DNA of 64,000 nt from Manis javanica. Taxonomy: Eukaryota > Chordata > Mammalia > Pholidota > Manidae. This document shows, piece by piece, positions 1-11,191 of the stretch. The translations under genes were made by a program, and so were the position numbers. Location: assembly GCF_040802235.1 (NCBI RefSeq), contig NC_133161.1, positions 11,921,001-11,985,000 on the forward strand, in the 5' to 3' direction. Position 1 is the stretch's first letter. Each line of letters begins with the position of its first letter. A model generated the notes under the pieces. The model saw only the letters and a program-made list of their open reading frames with translations, was not told the DNA's origin and made no database searches.

Positions 1-1580
1 TACCTAGGAATAAACCTAACCAAAAAAGTGAAAAACCTAATACTCTGATAACTACAAGACACTCATGAGAGAAATTAAAGAAGACACCAATAAATGGAAA
101 CACATCCCATGCACATGGATAGGAAGAATTAATATTGTCAAAATGGCCATCCTGCCTAAAGCAATCTATAGATTCAATGCAATTCCTATCAAAATAACAA
201 CAACATTCTTCAATGAACTAGAGAAAATCGTCCTAAAATTCATATGGAACTGCAAAAGACCTCAAATAGCCAAAGCAATACTGAGAAGGAAGAATAAAGC
301 AGGGGGAATTACACTCCCCAACTTCAAGCTCTACTACAAAGCCTCAGTAATCAAGACAATTTGGTACTTGCACAAGAACAGACCCATAGACCAATGGAAC
401 AGACTAGAGAGCCCTGATATAAACCCAACCATATATGGTCAATTAATACATGATAAAGGAGCCATGGACATACAGTGGGGAAATGACAGCCTCTTCAACA
501 GCTGGTGTTGTGGCAAAACTGGACAGCTACATGCAAGAGAATGAAACTGGATTATTGTTTAACCCCATACACAAAAGTAAACTTGAAATGGATTAAAGAC
601 TTGAAGGTAAGTCATGAAACCTTAAAACTCTTAGAAGACAACATAGGCAAACATCTCCTGAATATAATCATGAGCAACTTCTTCCTGAACTCATCTCCTA
701 AAGAAAGGGAAACAAAAGCAAAAATGAACTCATGGGACTACATCAAACTAAAAAGTTATTGTATGGCAAAGGACATCATCAACAAAACAAAAAGGCATCC
801 TACAGTATGGGAGAATATATTTGTAAATGATGTATCTGACAAGGGGTTAACACCCAAAATATATACAGAACTTACATGCCTGAACACCCAAAAAGCAAAT
901 AACCTGATTAACAAATGGGCAGAGAATATGAAGAGACAGTTCTCCAAAGAAGAAATTCAGATGGCCAACAGACACATGAAAAGATGCTCCACATTACTAA
1001 TCATCAGGGAAATGCAAATTAAAGCCACAATGAGATATCATCTCACACCAGTAAGGATGGCCAGCATCAAAAAGACTAAAAACAACAAATGTTGGTGAGG
1101 ATGAGGAGAAAGGGGAACCTTCCTGCACTGCTGGTGGGAATGTAAGCTAGTTCAACCATGGTGGAAAGCAATATGGAGGTTCCTCAAAACACTAAAAATA
1201 GAAATACCATTTGATCCCAGAATCCCACTTCTTGGAATATACCCAAAGAATACAACTTCTCAGATTCAAAAAGACATATGCACCCCTATGTTCATCGCAG
1301 CATTTTTTCAAAAGTCAAGATATGGAAGCAACCTAAGTGTCCATCTATAGATGAATGGATAAAGAAGATGTGGTATATATATATATATAAATGGAATACT
1401 ATTCAGCCATAAGAAGGAAACAAATCCTACCATTTGCAACAACATAGATGGAACTGGAGGACATTATGCTCAGTGAAATAAGCCAGGCAGAGAAAGACAA
1501 ATGCCAAATGATTTCCCTCATTTGTGGAGTATAACAATGAAGCAAAACTGAAGGAACAAAATGGCAGCAGACTATATATA
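1..1580 (+). mobile_element. LINE-1 3' end with decayed ORF2 C-terminus
   Basis: Open stretches at 65-544 and 505-1098, in two overlapping frames, encode the C-terminal part of the L1 ORF2 protein (for example [10 protein letters not shown] and [10 protein letters not shown]). Further frames carry similarity on to a final Cys-Gly-Val-stop at about 1526-1534. Frameshifts at about 505-545, after 1098 and near 1370 (an (AT)n run), with stop codons near 1350, show it is dead. The element continues left of the window. It ends about 1580, with no clear poly(A). Confidence 0.9.
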
Positions 1581-1764
1581 TATATTACTTTGGGGTCTTT
1601 TTATTGGATTTTTTGGCCCTTTTCTCTTCCCACACTGCTCATATCTATTTTCCTGCCTAACAGAAGCAAGGGGTAAACTTCCAACCGAAATGGAAACGAT
1701 TAAATTTCACAACAGTGAAGACCCTGTCCTTCTCCCCCTCAACAATATCTTTGCAGCTACCTAC

Positions 1765-2330
1765 TGTGTTGGTGACTTCCCGCTGATGCAGGGGTTCTTG
1801 TTCATGAAGCCGAAAAATGAGCTTCACAAACACTCAAGGTTGGAGAGCAAGGTGCAGGCTTTTATTTAGAGATAAAGTGAAAGGACGGAGCTCGTAGGAT
1901 TGGACAAGAGTCTGGGGTGGTGCATTGTCGAGGGGTTTTATAGGCAGTTGAGGGTTTTTTGAGAACATGAAAAAAGGCTTAGGGGTGTGGACTTGTTAAG
2001 TGGTCCTTGAATGTTTAGAATTAACTTAACACAAGCAACTTCCTGCTCTGATGATTTTTCTGAGGTCTTGGTCTGGGAGCATATCAAACAAGGCCGCCTG
2101 CCCAGCCCCCAAGGTGGGCTGAGGTATTGTTTGCTAAAGACAAGGTTAGGAACTTCTAACTTCTTAACTTCTTGGGTATTAAAATGCAATCTTATCTTTA
2201 AGGTGGAATCCTTCTTGCCTTTTACTATGTTGTTTATGCCTGGGCTTACTTGATAAATTAGTTGCCCAGTTTGCAAAATCACCTCATCAGATCTGAAGGA
2301 GGAAAGACAGCACATAGACCTGGGCCTTTT
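1765..2330 (-). mobile_element. Endogenous retrovirus LTR (solo or LTR fragment)
   Basis: On the minus strand there is a TATA-like box (CCTATAAAACCCC, about 1950-1938) and then AATAAAAGCCTGCACC near 1867-1852. This is the usual LTR layout of U3 promoter, R and poly(A) signal. On the plus strand it starts with TG, as expected for an LTR end. The family is not identified and no viral coding frame is attached. Confidence 0.6.
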
Positions 2331-2377
2331 AGCCTGCTAAGGTGAATCTTACAAATGATTATAAATGATTACTGTCT

Positions 2378-2924
2378 TGCCAATGGGTTTTAGCCCCAGG
2401 CAAGTTCACTATGGATTCGGTAAGAAAATGACAGCAAAACGTTCTTGGGGTGAAAGGGTTATACCCACCTTTATTTCCAAATGGCAGGTCAGTCGCTAAA
2501 ATCCCGTTCACTCAGAGCTAGTCTGCAGGCAGCAAGCCGGTCTCTGCCTCTGGGCCCCTCTGTCCACACAGCCGTCCTCTGGGCCTCTCTGCACAGTCAT
2601 CCCACACAGTCGTCCTGCACAGCCATCCTCTGGGCCTCTGTCCTCGGCACTGCCACCCCTCCAGCCTCTGCTCTCCTGCAGCCTTGCAGCCCTGCCACCA
2701 TGTCGTGCCCAGAGCACTGGACGGAGCTCTTTATAGAGAGTCAACAGCCATGTATTGCCCACAGGTGTGCAGTGAGCTGGTCAACCAGAGCCAGGTGAGA
2801 ATCCTGGCCACAGGAACTCTCATTTTATCCACATTAGCATTATAAAAATATGTGCTACTATTCTTTATCTGGGGAATATTAACTGATCTCACAGAAGAAT
2901 GACCCTCGAGCTTAATGTTTAACA
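2378..2924 (-). mobile_element. Second ERV LTR, different family
   Basis: On the minus strand it begins TGTTAAACATTAAGC (2924 downward). It has CTATAAAGAGC near 2736-2726 and AATAAAGGTGGGTATAACC near 2475-2457. An internal short tandem motif (CAGAGGCCCAGAGGA-type, about 2560-2640) fills the R/U3 side. It directly adjoins the LTR at 1765-2330 but differs in sequence. Confidence 0.65.
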
Positions 2925-3115
2925 CAGTGTTTTGGTAGGGAGTTTCCTTACATGTAGTTACATTGCTCTGACTGTAATTATCCTGCCTTGCTTTTTCCGG
3001 AGGCCCTCACCCTACTCTGACTACACCCATGGTCCCTGTCTCACTCCTACCATGATGCTAGCAGAGAGGGGAGAGAAAAAGAGAGTCTGGCACCAGGTCC
3101 TTCAGGTTCTACTGT
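2925..3115. other. Short spacer in the LTR cluster
   Basis: This is unassigned sequence between the second LTR and the possible third element. It may be flanking DNA or a broken LTR piece. Confidence 0.3.
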
Positions 3116-4213
3116 TGTCAGGCAGCTGATTCTGGGGAGGTCTCTCCCTGCACACGACATAGAACCTCAGCCCACACAGGGAAGGGTTCTTGACTCTGAT
3201 AGAGAAAGAATTCTCAACCAGGTCACATGAATGTAGGTAAGGAAGGAATTCATTAAAGCAAGAGTGGAAGTGAATGGCGCAGGAGTGCAGGTAGCAGAGA
3301 ATGAAGAACAGAGGGAGGAAAGGGAAGTTCACCAAACTTCTGCTCTGCACAGGACAAATCCCTCACCAACTCCTAAAGCCAGGGTGACCTGGTGTCCAAT
3401 GTGCTCTTGAATCTGCATGGTGTGGGAACTAAGCCCCTACTACCCCAGGATTTGAGGGAGCCACAGAGCACTGGATGGAGTAAGATTATGTTCTGAGAAC
3501 CTCCCAAAGGCAAAGAAAGGAGATTTTCGGGCAGACTGCTAAAGAGAATGATCTTACATCTACAGTCTCATCCAGGTTACCCAGTGACAGGAACTTTCAA
3601 GCCCAAATCAGAGATCTTTGTAATGGTTCCCTACTTGTCTGAAATAAAACAAGGAGAAGAGAAGAGAATCATATTAAGACAAGAAAGCTGAATGAAATAG
3701 CAAAGTGACAAAGACATTTATCACCAGAGGTGGAGGTTGGAGAGTTCTTTATCATGGAAAAGAGTTCAGAGACAAGTGCAATCAGCTGATACAACAAGAA
3801 AGTTTGAATGTAAGACAGTACACGCTCAGACAGGAATGCAGGTGACCCCAGAGAGGAGGTGCACTTAAGGATTTAGGGTTCTTATGGGGCCTTTTGGGTA
3901 GGGGTCAGTGTAAAGCATGATGTGTACAGGCGATTCATAATTCCTTTGAAATTTTGTCTTAAGGATAGGTTTATTTAGATGACTGTGTTGGTCCAGATCT
4001 TGGCATTCTTTATTCACGTAGGTTCACTTACACTTCAGAGGACTATCTCTTGTCCTGGTTACAAAGTTACCTCATTGATTAAAGAGGCTAGAAAAAGAGG
4101 AAGAACAGGATATAGATTAAGTTAAAGAATCAGCTGGGCCTTTTTCTCAGGCTAAATAGACTTTGCAATGGCATGACCCTTGTCCCATTTCCCTGCTCTA
4201 TCTCACTACCACA
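3116..4213 (-). mobile_element. Possible third LTR-like element
   Basis: The plus strand opens TGTCAGGCAGCTG and closes CACTACCACA, compatible with LTR ends. It contains GAGAAAGAATTCTC- and GGAATTCATTAAAG-type strings that remind me of ERV1 U5 regions. No clear TATA/poly(A) pair is found and no target duplication is visible. The call is weak. Confidence 0.3.
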
Positions 4214-4900
4214 GGCTGTGAGGAACACGGTAGAGGAGCAGTCATAGACCCTGATGGTACTAGCTGTCAATGCCTGAGAAGACAAGTATGACCAAAGAAT
4301 TCTGGTCTATACATTGCATATGCTTAATAATATACCTGTTTCTAAATCACAAATTATGGTTGACCTTTCACTATATTGCAAGGGACATGCATGGCTGAGG
4401 TGGGCGATGCAAGAGATAAATTAACTCAATGTTAAGACATTGAATAAAGATGAATTTAAAAGGTACTGGGCAATACAGAGTGCCAAATCCCACTTAATAG
4501 AAATAATTCCTTCTCCAAGACAGAACAAATAATGGTATAATGGTTTATTCAATTTTTAAAAATCTTAATTTGCTTTTAAAAATTGAGGGTGAAGAAGAAA
4601 ATGAGGCAGGAAAAGAAGCCTAACAAACCATTAGCGGGCTATCTGCACTAATCTGACACACTAGAAGTTATCAAATGACCTTATGACTAATATCATTGCA
4701 TATTAGAGGCTGGCGATTACTAGCTTCTGGGCCTCTGAAGCGGGGCCTTGCAGTCAAGACCTGTTAGAACCAGCATATTGGCTTCTCTTACCTATCTACT
4801 TGTGAAATGGTTTTCCAGCATAAAGTTCTCACTCTTTGTTAGTTGCATATTACAATGAAGAGTGCTTTACACGTATTTGGCTTTAGACAATATAAAAACC
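4214..4900. other. Intergenic, nothing recognised
   Basis: AT-rich sequence with no frame or repeat that I can name. It lies downstream of WEE2, on the side where SSBP1 would be expected by synteny, but no SSBP1 exon is seen. Confidence 0.5.
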
Positions 4901-4906
4901 TTTATT
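4901..4906 (-). promoter_or_regulatory. Candidate polyadenylation signal for WEE2
   Basis: The plus strand reads TTTATT, so AATAAA on the WEE2 strand, about 345 bases after the predicted stop. It is followed by AT-rich and then T-rich sequence. Other TTTATT copies occur farther left, for example near 4541, so this is one of several candidates. Confidence 0.35.
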
Positions 4907-5249
4907 TACAAATATTCTATTCCTTTAAAAATATTTACAGAGAAAAGGATTTGGATAAAATATGATAAAATCACAGGAAATAAAGTCAAATTCTGGTAAA
5001 ATCAAGAAGAAATTGATGACAGCCATAACATCAAAACCAGTCATAACAGTCACAAAAGGATCAGGGCAAATAGATTGAGGGAGAACAACCACATCAAATT
5101 TCCCTCAAGCCCTTTTCCTCGTGTCTTTGTTCCATAAGTGAATGCCCAGATCAGAAATCACAAGTTATATATAGTCTTATTTCTGCCCACCTCTCTTAAT
5201 GGTGAAGTCATTTAATAATCACAATGTCAGAGAAAAGAACTGTCTCTAT
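4901..5249 (-). other. WEE2: Probable WEE2 3' UTR
   Basis: The sequence downstream of the terminal stop is AT-rich with no further frame. On the minus strand it reaches an AATAAA at 4906-4901. No transcript evidence is available, so the end of the UTR is inferred from that signal alone. Confidence 0.4.
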
Positions 5250-5422
5250 TCAGCTTATACAGTAGAAAAAAACCATTTGCTCAAAGTGGCTGAGAATTCT
5301 TTCCAGAATACCATCATATAACTTGGGAAGCATTGTGGAAAGGCAGGCGCATTTTCTTGTGAACTTGTACTTCACACAAAACAAAACTGTATTCCTATGT
5401 ACATGGAGAGCCCCTGGGACCC
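5250..5422 (-). CDS. WEE2: WEE2 candidate terminal coding exon 12, with extended C-terminus
   Basis: The acceptor CTACCAG at 5423-5424 gives the right phase. It yields Gly-Val-Pro-Gly-Ala-Leu-His, the same length as the human ending Gly-Glu-Arg-Glu-Pro-Leu-His as I remember it. Human stops there; here the frame continues 50 more codons to TGA at 5252-5250, giving a 619-residue protein. The extra tail is Cys-, Phe- and Lys-rich and resembles nothing I know, so it may be former 3' UTR. An alternative acceptor nine bases further in (CCCAG, exon from 5413) also stays in frame at the join and would leave the same extended tail. The exon itself is likely; its stop is uncertain. Confidence 0.5.
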
Positions 5423-5756
5423 CTGGTAGGTGAGCGGCCACAGCAGCCTCTCAGTCCACTGGCTGTGCGGAGGCCCGTGCTTTCCCACTGTGCATCACAA
5501 GTGCGAGAAGTAAACAGAGAAAAGAAATGCTACCAATTATTGTACCTGGGACCATAGCTACTAGGAGGCCTTAACAGCTTTAGGATCTTGGCTGTAAATG
5601 CCAAATTAGGAGTGGCTCTAGAAATTTTGGGGCATTCAAGTTGGTTATAATCTTTCAACTTGTAAGAGGAAGGTTGACGTGGTCAGTATCTATTTCTGAA
5701 AGCTATAGGGTAAAAGGTGCGTTGGTGTGAAATGTGTTCTTATGGGAATGAATTAC

Positions 5757-5896
5757 CATAGGTGAAGCTTGAAGACTTTGCACTTTTTCTTCCCACCAGG
5801 CGTTTGGTGCTTCTTGATCCAGTGGGGGCCCCAGAGACTCCAGGGCTACCGTGGGCTCCCTGCGGGGACTGGGCCTGCTGGGCTTCTCTCAGTTCT
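5757..5896 (-). CDS. WEE2: WEE2 coding exon 11: C-terminal tail
   Basis: This exon encodes residues 516-563. It carries Arg-Glu-Ala-Gln-Gln-Ala-Gln-Ser-Pro-Gln, a low-complexity Gly/Ser/Pro stretch, then Gly-Ser-Arg-Ser-Thr-Lys-Arg-Leu-Val-Gly and Lys-Ser-Ser-Ser-Phe-Thr-type sequence as in human WEE2. Acceptor TTGCCAG, donor G/GTAATT. Confidence 0.88.
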
Positions 5897-7414
5897 CTGG
5901 CAATACAAGAGGGAAAAAATGTATGTTACTTGATTCTAAATTAGAGATAATATTTATGATCAAAATCAGCATATTAATAGGTTTTTCTTTTTATTTCAGT
6001 AATTTATAGAAATGAGCCTGTACACAGAATAAAGAATTGGCTCCTATGATCATCTTAAAAATTGGCTGGGACACATGCCACAACACACAGCAGTTCAGTT
6101 TTCTTCAGTCCTACTGGTTGGGGCATAAATGGCCTTTAAAAGTAAAAATATAAAAATAGTAATAAGGGAACACCTCCAGGTTATGCCTGAAAGCTACAGC
6201 AGTCCACAAAGCACACCCTGTGGGTCCAGTCTGGCCGGCCACCTGTTTTTGTAAAAAAAAGTCTTATTGGAATTCAACTGTACCCATTTGTTGTTTACAC
6301 ATTGTCTAAGGTTGCTGTCACATGACTTCAGCAGAGGTGAGTCACTGCAGCAAAGTCACATGGCCCACAAAGCGTAAAATATATACTACCTCGCTCTTTA
6401 CAGAAAAGTTTGCTGAGCCCTGGTCTAGACAATTTCCAGAAGGCACCTGCCCCACCTCTTTGACGGGTGCTCACCTGGCTGATGACAGTCATCTATGCCT
6501 CCATAGCTGGCTTCACAGAATGTACACACCACCCCTTAAGAAATACTTACAGTCCTGTGACAGCATATGTATAAGTATTTTGTTCATTAGCTGGGAAAAT
6601 GGAACCCTAAACTAAAGCAAAAAATATTAAGTGGTTTCTTAGGAAGAATTATCTGAATATAGGCTTAAAATCTCCACAACTCATTGGCAAGAAATTATTT
6701 GGGGGACTTTTCAAGGTCATCATTCCACGATGGATTTTGTATCCAAAATAAGTTGGAATTCTAAATTTATTTCAGGCGAGGACCATTTTTCATCTCCTTT
6801 TCTGTTTTCAACAGTGTACAGTATATATAATGATCACTCAGAAATGCCCTCAGAACTCTGCTCAAACATCATTGCCTAGCCTTTATACCAACCCCACCCA
6901 CCTAATTAACTCCTGTTTGTTTAATGAAAGAATAAAATAAATAATATGTGCATGAATACAAGCTTACATGAATAAGTGATCAGACTGCTCCCTTTGACTT
7001 AGAAAAACATCACTTCTTCTAAACAAGTATGAAGTGTATCTGCCTGTCCCTGCAATGTAATGGATTTCTAAAGTGGGTCTTGTCCCACCTTAACTAGGGT
7101 TATCTTGCAGTCGGTGACCGTCCACCAGTCACTTGTGTACCTGTTGTCAGAATCCTACTGAGCTTTCTTTACCAGTTGTATTTCCTTGTATTTCTCACTT
7201 TGCTTCTTTTGCATTAACTGGAATTTTCTCTCACAAGCAGTCTAGTCTAGACCAGGTTGGGAGGCCAACCCCATCCTACTAGTCTCTTTGTGGGCAGGCA
7301 CCTCGGTATTATAATGTTTCCACTAAACCCATAGAGAAGACACAGCAGACCAGTCCTATCCCTGTGAGTAGTACACAAATAGATTCTTTCTAGACTCCAG
7401 CATCCACAATCTAC
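5897..7414 (-). other. WEE2 intron 10
   Basis: The intron contains one hAT-like repeat (6205-6432). The rest is unique-looking AT-rich sequence with nothing else recognised. Confidence 0.7.
6205..6432. mobile_element. Old non-autonomous hAT-type DNA transposon copy
   Basis: The strings 'cctgtttttgtaaaaaaaagtcttattggaattca', 'gcccacaaagcgtaaaatat' and 'tttacagaaaagtttgctga' fit a common eutherian MER/Charlie-like consensus that I remember. The exact subfamily is not known to me. Confidence 0.6.
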
Positions 7415-7557
7415 CTTTCAAGTGTGGCTGTCTTAAACTTTTCCAGGTTAAGCTGCTGCTGGAGCTCTTCTGTTTTCCCCAGGGAGGGCCGGAGAACTCG
7501 ACTTATGGCCAGAGCTGCTGCCGAAGGTCTCTCCTCTGGATCAGGGTGGATCATGTT
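7415..7557 (-). CDS. WEE2: WEE2 coding exon 10: end of kinase domain
   Basis: This exon encodes residues 469-516. Met-Ile-His-Pro-Asp-Pro-Glu-Glu-Arg-Pro-Ser-Ala is the conserved kinase subdomain XI region with its Arg. A Gln- and Glu-rich helical tail follows (Glu-Glu-Leu-Gln-Gln-Gln-Leu-Asn-Leu-Glu-Lys-Phe-Lys). Acceptor ATCATCAG, donor AG/GTAGAT. Confidence 0.94.
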
Positions 7558-9229
7558 CTGATGATGTAGACCAAAGGGAAGGAAACAGAAGCTTCACTGT
7601 TGAGAAGATCTCCCCACCCAAGCCAACGCCAACCCAGCTTCTGCTGGTGGGTTTGTGACACCTTCTTCTCTGTGCAGGGGGAAGAAATCACAAAAACTTA
7701 GCTCCACCTGAAACAGGAGTCTCAGTCTCAGAATTCTGAGGCATCCCTGTCCAGGGGCATCATTCATCCATACCTTTGTCTTTAAGTAACATATTTAGAG
7801 CTAGTTGCATAATTAACTAGTCTAATGCCTTAATTCTAAAAAGGGAGAAACTGAGGTCCTGAGATAAAAAGTGACTTGTCCAATTCATTGATAAGGCCAA
7901 TACTAAAACCCAGGTTACACAGCTCCTAGGTCTGCTTCATTTCTGCACATGTTCATTTTTCACATAAAATTAATTAAGGATGCTCCATCATGACAGTATT
8001 TCCATGGCATTTATCTTCCAGTAGCAGTTGTATATAAAGTGAATAGAATAGAATATACGTAATTATTTCCAACAGTTAGCAATGTCATATAGTGAAGAAA
8101 GCACTGAACCTTCTACCTGGGGACCAATGTTCAAAGCTAGTTCCACCATTTACTATGTAGCCTTTAGCAAGTTACTTAACTTTGCTGAAACTCAGTTTCC
8201 CTTTCTTGATGTTGGGTATAACAATATTCAACTTATGGACCATTGTGAAAACTGTATTATTATTAATATAACATGTATGTATTACACAGCACAGGGCAAG
8301 CCCTGAGGCACTTGGTAAGTAGAAGCTAAATCTTAGAGCACTTCACACATAGAAATAGGTGATTAGACTATAAACAAAAACCACTGGAAGCAAGGGTTCA
8401 CTGTGAAACCTTTCTTTTGGGAAAGCAAAAGTGAGGATTAAGGACATGTTTGTAACTAAATTTGAAGTTTTCAGATAAACTGTGAAACTCTAATCTCCAA
8501 AAAGTATATATTTTTAAGACTATTTTAGGGATCCTAACTGATCCTTTTCCTTAAACCGTGAAGTAAGTCTTACATATACATTTTGTTTTCTTAGTATAAT
8601 TCTAAGCTTCTCAACAGTGTAGGTTTTTTTGTATCTCTCTGTGTCAGTGTAATACCTTCCTTTCCTGTCCTATACATACTCAGATATCATCGAATACAAC
8701 TAACACATAGATTCCTGGGTTGACATTTTACCTTTCTTCCAATAGCTCAAATGATTGGTGGTATTGTCAGTCATTAATCAATATAGTTGCTTGTGCTTTC
8801 TTCCACACACTCAAATTCAATTTTTTAGTAATATTACAGTTATCATAGTTAAAACCCTAAAATAAGAGTAAAAAGACTAGGTCTGATTTTTGAATTAATC
8901 AATCATCAAAGGTGAGAATACAATTCCAGAAACTTCTCTGAGCCTTGTTTTCCTAAAGTGCTCACCTCACAGGGTATTTGGGAAGGGCAAATAAAAAATG
9001 TAACAGGATTTTAAAACTGTAACAAAAAAGGCTTAGTGATATCCTCTTAAGTTTCCTTGAGAAGCTTTCAATCTGTCCTGTGCCTTTTCTGGGCTTCCGG
9101 TCATGAGTCCTTTTTTTCTTCTGTTGATGGCACTACCAACATCTCTGTTTCCCCTTCCCCACCTACTTGCCATTACATCTTTTTAAAAACAGACATCTCC
9201 ACCTTCACTTCATCTCATTAAAATATCAC
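7558..9229 (-). other. WEE2 intron 9
   Basis: One MIR copy (8075-8330) is present; nothing else is recognised. Confidence 0.7.
8075..8330 (+). mobile_element. MIR SINE, nearly full length
   Basis: The core 'gcaagttacttaactttgctgaaactcagtttcc' and the tail 'cacagcacagggcaag' follow the MIR consensus in order. Confidence 0.8.
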
Positions 9230-9400
9230 CTTGAGTAGATTGTGAAGTTGTTCTGAGAGCTCCTGAGGAATGTCTGGAAGGTGGCCCTTGCGGATGCGAT
9301 GCCATGTGGCACCATTGGTGGGCAATGCCTCTGCTCCTGCAGCTACTGCAATTGTTAGTCCCAAGGCAAATATGTCTGCTTTGGGAAGGTGCTGATAATC
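9230..9400 (-). CDS. WEE2: WEE2 coding exon 9: kinase C-lobe
   Basis: This exon encodes residues 412-468, exactly 57 codons with both ends in phase 0. It begins Asp-Tyr-Gln-His-Leu-Pro-Lys-Ala-Asp-Ile-Phe-Ala-Leu and includes Gly-Ala-Glu-Ala-Leu-Pro-Thr-Asn-Gly and Arg-Lys-Gly-His-Leu-Pro, all typical of the Wee C-lobe. Acceptor TTTTGCAG, donor AAG/GTGATA. Confidence 0.94.
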
Positions 9401-10163
9401 CTGCAAAACAGAAGACAGGAAGGCCAGTGAGTTTGCCGAGTAGAGAGCGTCCAGTCTAAAATACAATTAGTAAGAAAGGTTAACTTGAATGCCTGCGAGC
9501 TTAAGCAGACACAATTGCAAGGTAATACCACTGTGGTTAGTGGTTTATTTCCAGAGAAGACAGAGGATAGAACACAAATCCACCTGATTAACACTGCTGT
9601 ACCCTTAAGAATTTAAGGCAGAATCTTAGAACTGTTTTGTTCTGTCAAGCCCGAAGAGGCTTGAAGCAGAGACTGGCTGATCATGGATAGGAAAGACTCT
9701 TTGGCTTTTCCTGATGGTCACCCTGGAGGAAGTTATATCCTTTGTAGGCCTCACTCCATGACATCCTAGAAAGCAGGCGATAACTAACGGTCATGTCAGT
9801 GACCAGAGCAGGTGGTACTCTCATCAGGTTAGTAGCCTGATAAAGATGGATGGCACCAGTAAAGGCATCCTTCCTACTAGGCAATCTGTGGGTGTAGGAA
9901 TTCCAAGAAGTACTGGAAACAAAGGACATTTAAAAAGAATAGTACAAATATTGATTAATGCATGATCGAGCCAGCTTTCCTCATCCTCACTGTGTTTTGG
10001 AAATGTTTCTCCCCTATCTTTGGTCTCCATTCTGAATAGGAAAAGGGATAATAAAAATCTTAACTATAAATATATACTTTTCATTTCTTGCACTGTGCAC
10101 CTTCATTTGAAAATCAAGAGGTTCAACAGAGTATGAAATACCCCCCGCTTCCCTAGCCTATAC

Positions 10164-10249
10164 CTCTTGCAAAATCTCATTAGCCAGGAAGCGACTATCA
10201 CCCTCTTCCACTTTAGGTGTGCTTATTGATGTCACATGACCCAAGTCAC
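10164..10249 (-). CDS. WEE2: WEE2 coding exon 8: DLG motif and activation segment
   Basis: This exon encodes residues 383-411. Asp384-Leu-Gly386 replaces the usual DFG, as in other Wee kinases. The activation segment continues through [13 protein letters not shown]. The acceptor is TTTTTAG and the donor GAG/GTATAG. Confidence 0.94.
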
Positions 10250-10370
10250 CTAAAAACAGAAAAAAAGAAATAGAGCTCTTTAAAGCATGTCTTTCTTAAA
10301 ACTGAAAAGGAGGCATTATATAAATTTTATAGGAACATAGCACACAGTTCAGGGTATAAGGCAGACCCAC

Positions 10371-10478
10371 CGATTTTATACATCACATTGGCAGAGAGAA
10401 ACCAATCCACTTCATTTTCAATCTCTACTGGGCCTACAGGAGAGTCACTTTGCATCTTATGACAAATGAAGATGTTAC
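10371..10478 (-). CDS. WEE2: WEE2 coding exon 7: kinase insert before the DLG motif
   Basis: This exon encodes residues 347-383. It starts Ser-Asn-Ile-Phe-Ile-Cys-His-Lys and carries the acidic insert with Glu-Asn-Glu-Val-Asp-Trp-Phe. It ends in Val-Met-Tyr-Lys-Ile-Gly. Such an insert between the catalytic loop and the metal-binding motif is typical of Wee kinases. Acceptor TTCTCAG, donor G/GTGGGT. Confidence 0.94.
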
Positions 10479-11044
10479 CTGAGAAAATACAGAATTGAAG
10501 TAAGCAGTGATTCCTAAACTCTCTTATCACGAAGATTCTTCTCTGTATTTGACATTTCAGCCCCTCTTCCCCCAGTCTGTGTATATAACAAGACAACCGA
10601 AGTTTCTTTCCATCCAAGGAATCTGTCACACCACTTCTGAACAGCTCAGGGATTGAGAATACCGATCACAGTGAAAGTGGGCCTTAAACACACCCCATCC
10701 TCTGAAAAGGCTCATGGCTTCAAAACAAAGAAGCGAGCAAAAAACACAAAATAGTAACATTTCCTTGAATTTCACCTTAATGAGTACCCACATCATTCAT
10801 TTCTGCTCGCTTTGATCACTGCTGAATTAGGAAGAATATAGTATAGTCCTAAATACAGTCAGGATTTGCTGTCACTTATCCACACAGCAAACTAAATACT
10901 TATTTTCATACTTTTCACTGTCTAGGTAGAATCTTTCTCTCATTGTCCCCTGCCCAGGGAAAAACAGCTAAAATGGCTTGACTGAAAATCTTTTAGGGTC
11001 AACGAAAGGGATCCTGCCAGAAGAGCCAGGGAAACTGTACTAAC

Positions 11045-11191
11045 TAGGTTTGATATCCAGATGCACCATGCCCGAGTTGTGGATGTACTTAAGCCCAAGG
11101 GAAACCTGCAGAAGGATGTCCTTGAGCTTCAGCTCTTGGAATTGATTGCCAGACTTTGTGTTTTCAGATATAGCAGCCTGTAAACTCCCAC
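11045..11191 (-). CDS. WEE2: WEE2 coding exon 6: catalytic loop
   Basis: This exon encodes residues 298-347. It opens with Gly-Gly-Ser-Leu-Gln-Ala-Ala-Ile-Ser-Glu. It closes with the catalytic loop His341-Leu-Asp343-Ile-Lys345-Pro-Ser-Asn348, which spans the junction with exon 7; Asp343 is the expected catalytic base. The donor is A/GTTAGT, slightly weaker than its neighbours. Confidence 0.94.

Larger units (their letters stand above)
9401..11044 (-). other. WEE2 introns 8, 7 and 6 (short introns between exons 9, 8, 7 and 6)
   Basis: The gaps 9401-10163, 10250-10370 and 10479-11044 hold no repeat or frame I can support. Confidence 0.6.

Noticed and set aside
2481-2925. Overlapping frames in the second LTR region
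   Set aside because: They lie in U3/R of an LTR with short tandem repeats and show no protein resemblance.
1-5249. SSBP1, expected next to WEE2 by synteny
   Set aside because: No exon matching mitochondrial single-strand binding protein is visible; it probably lies beyond the left edge.
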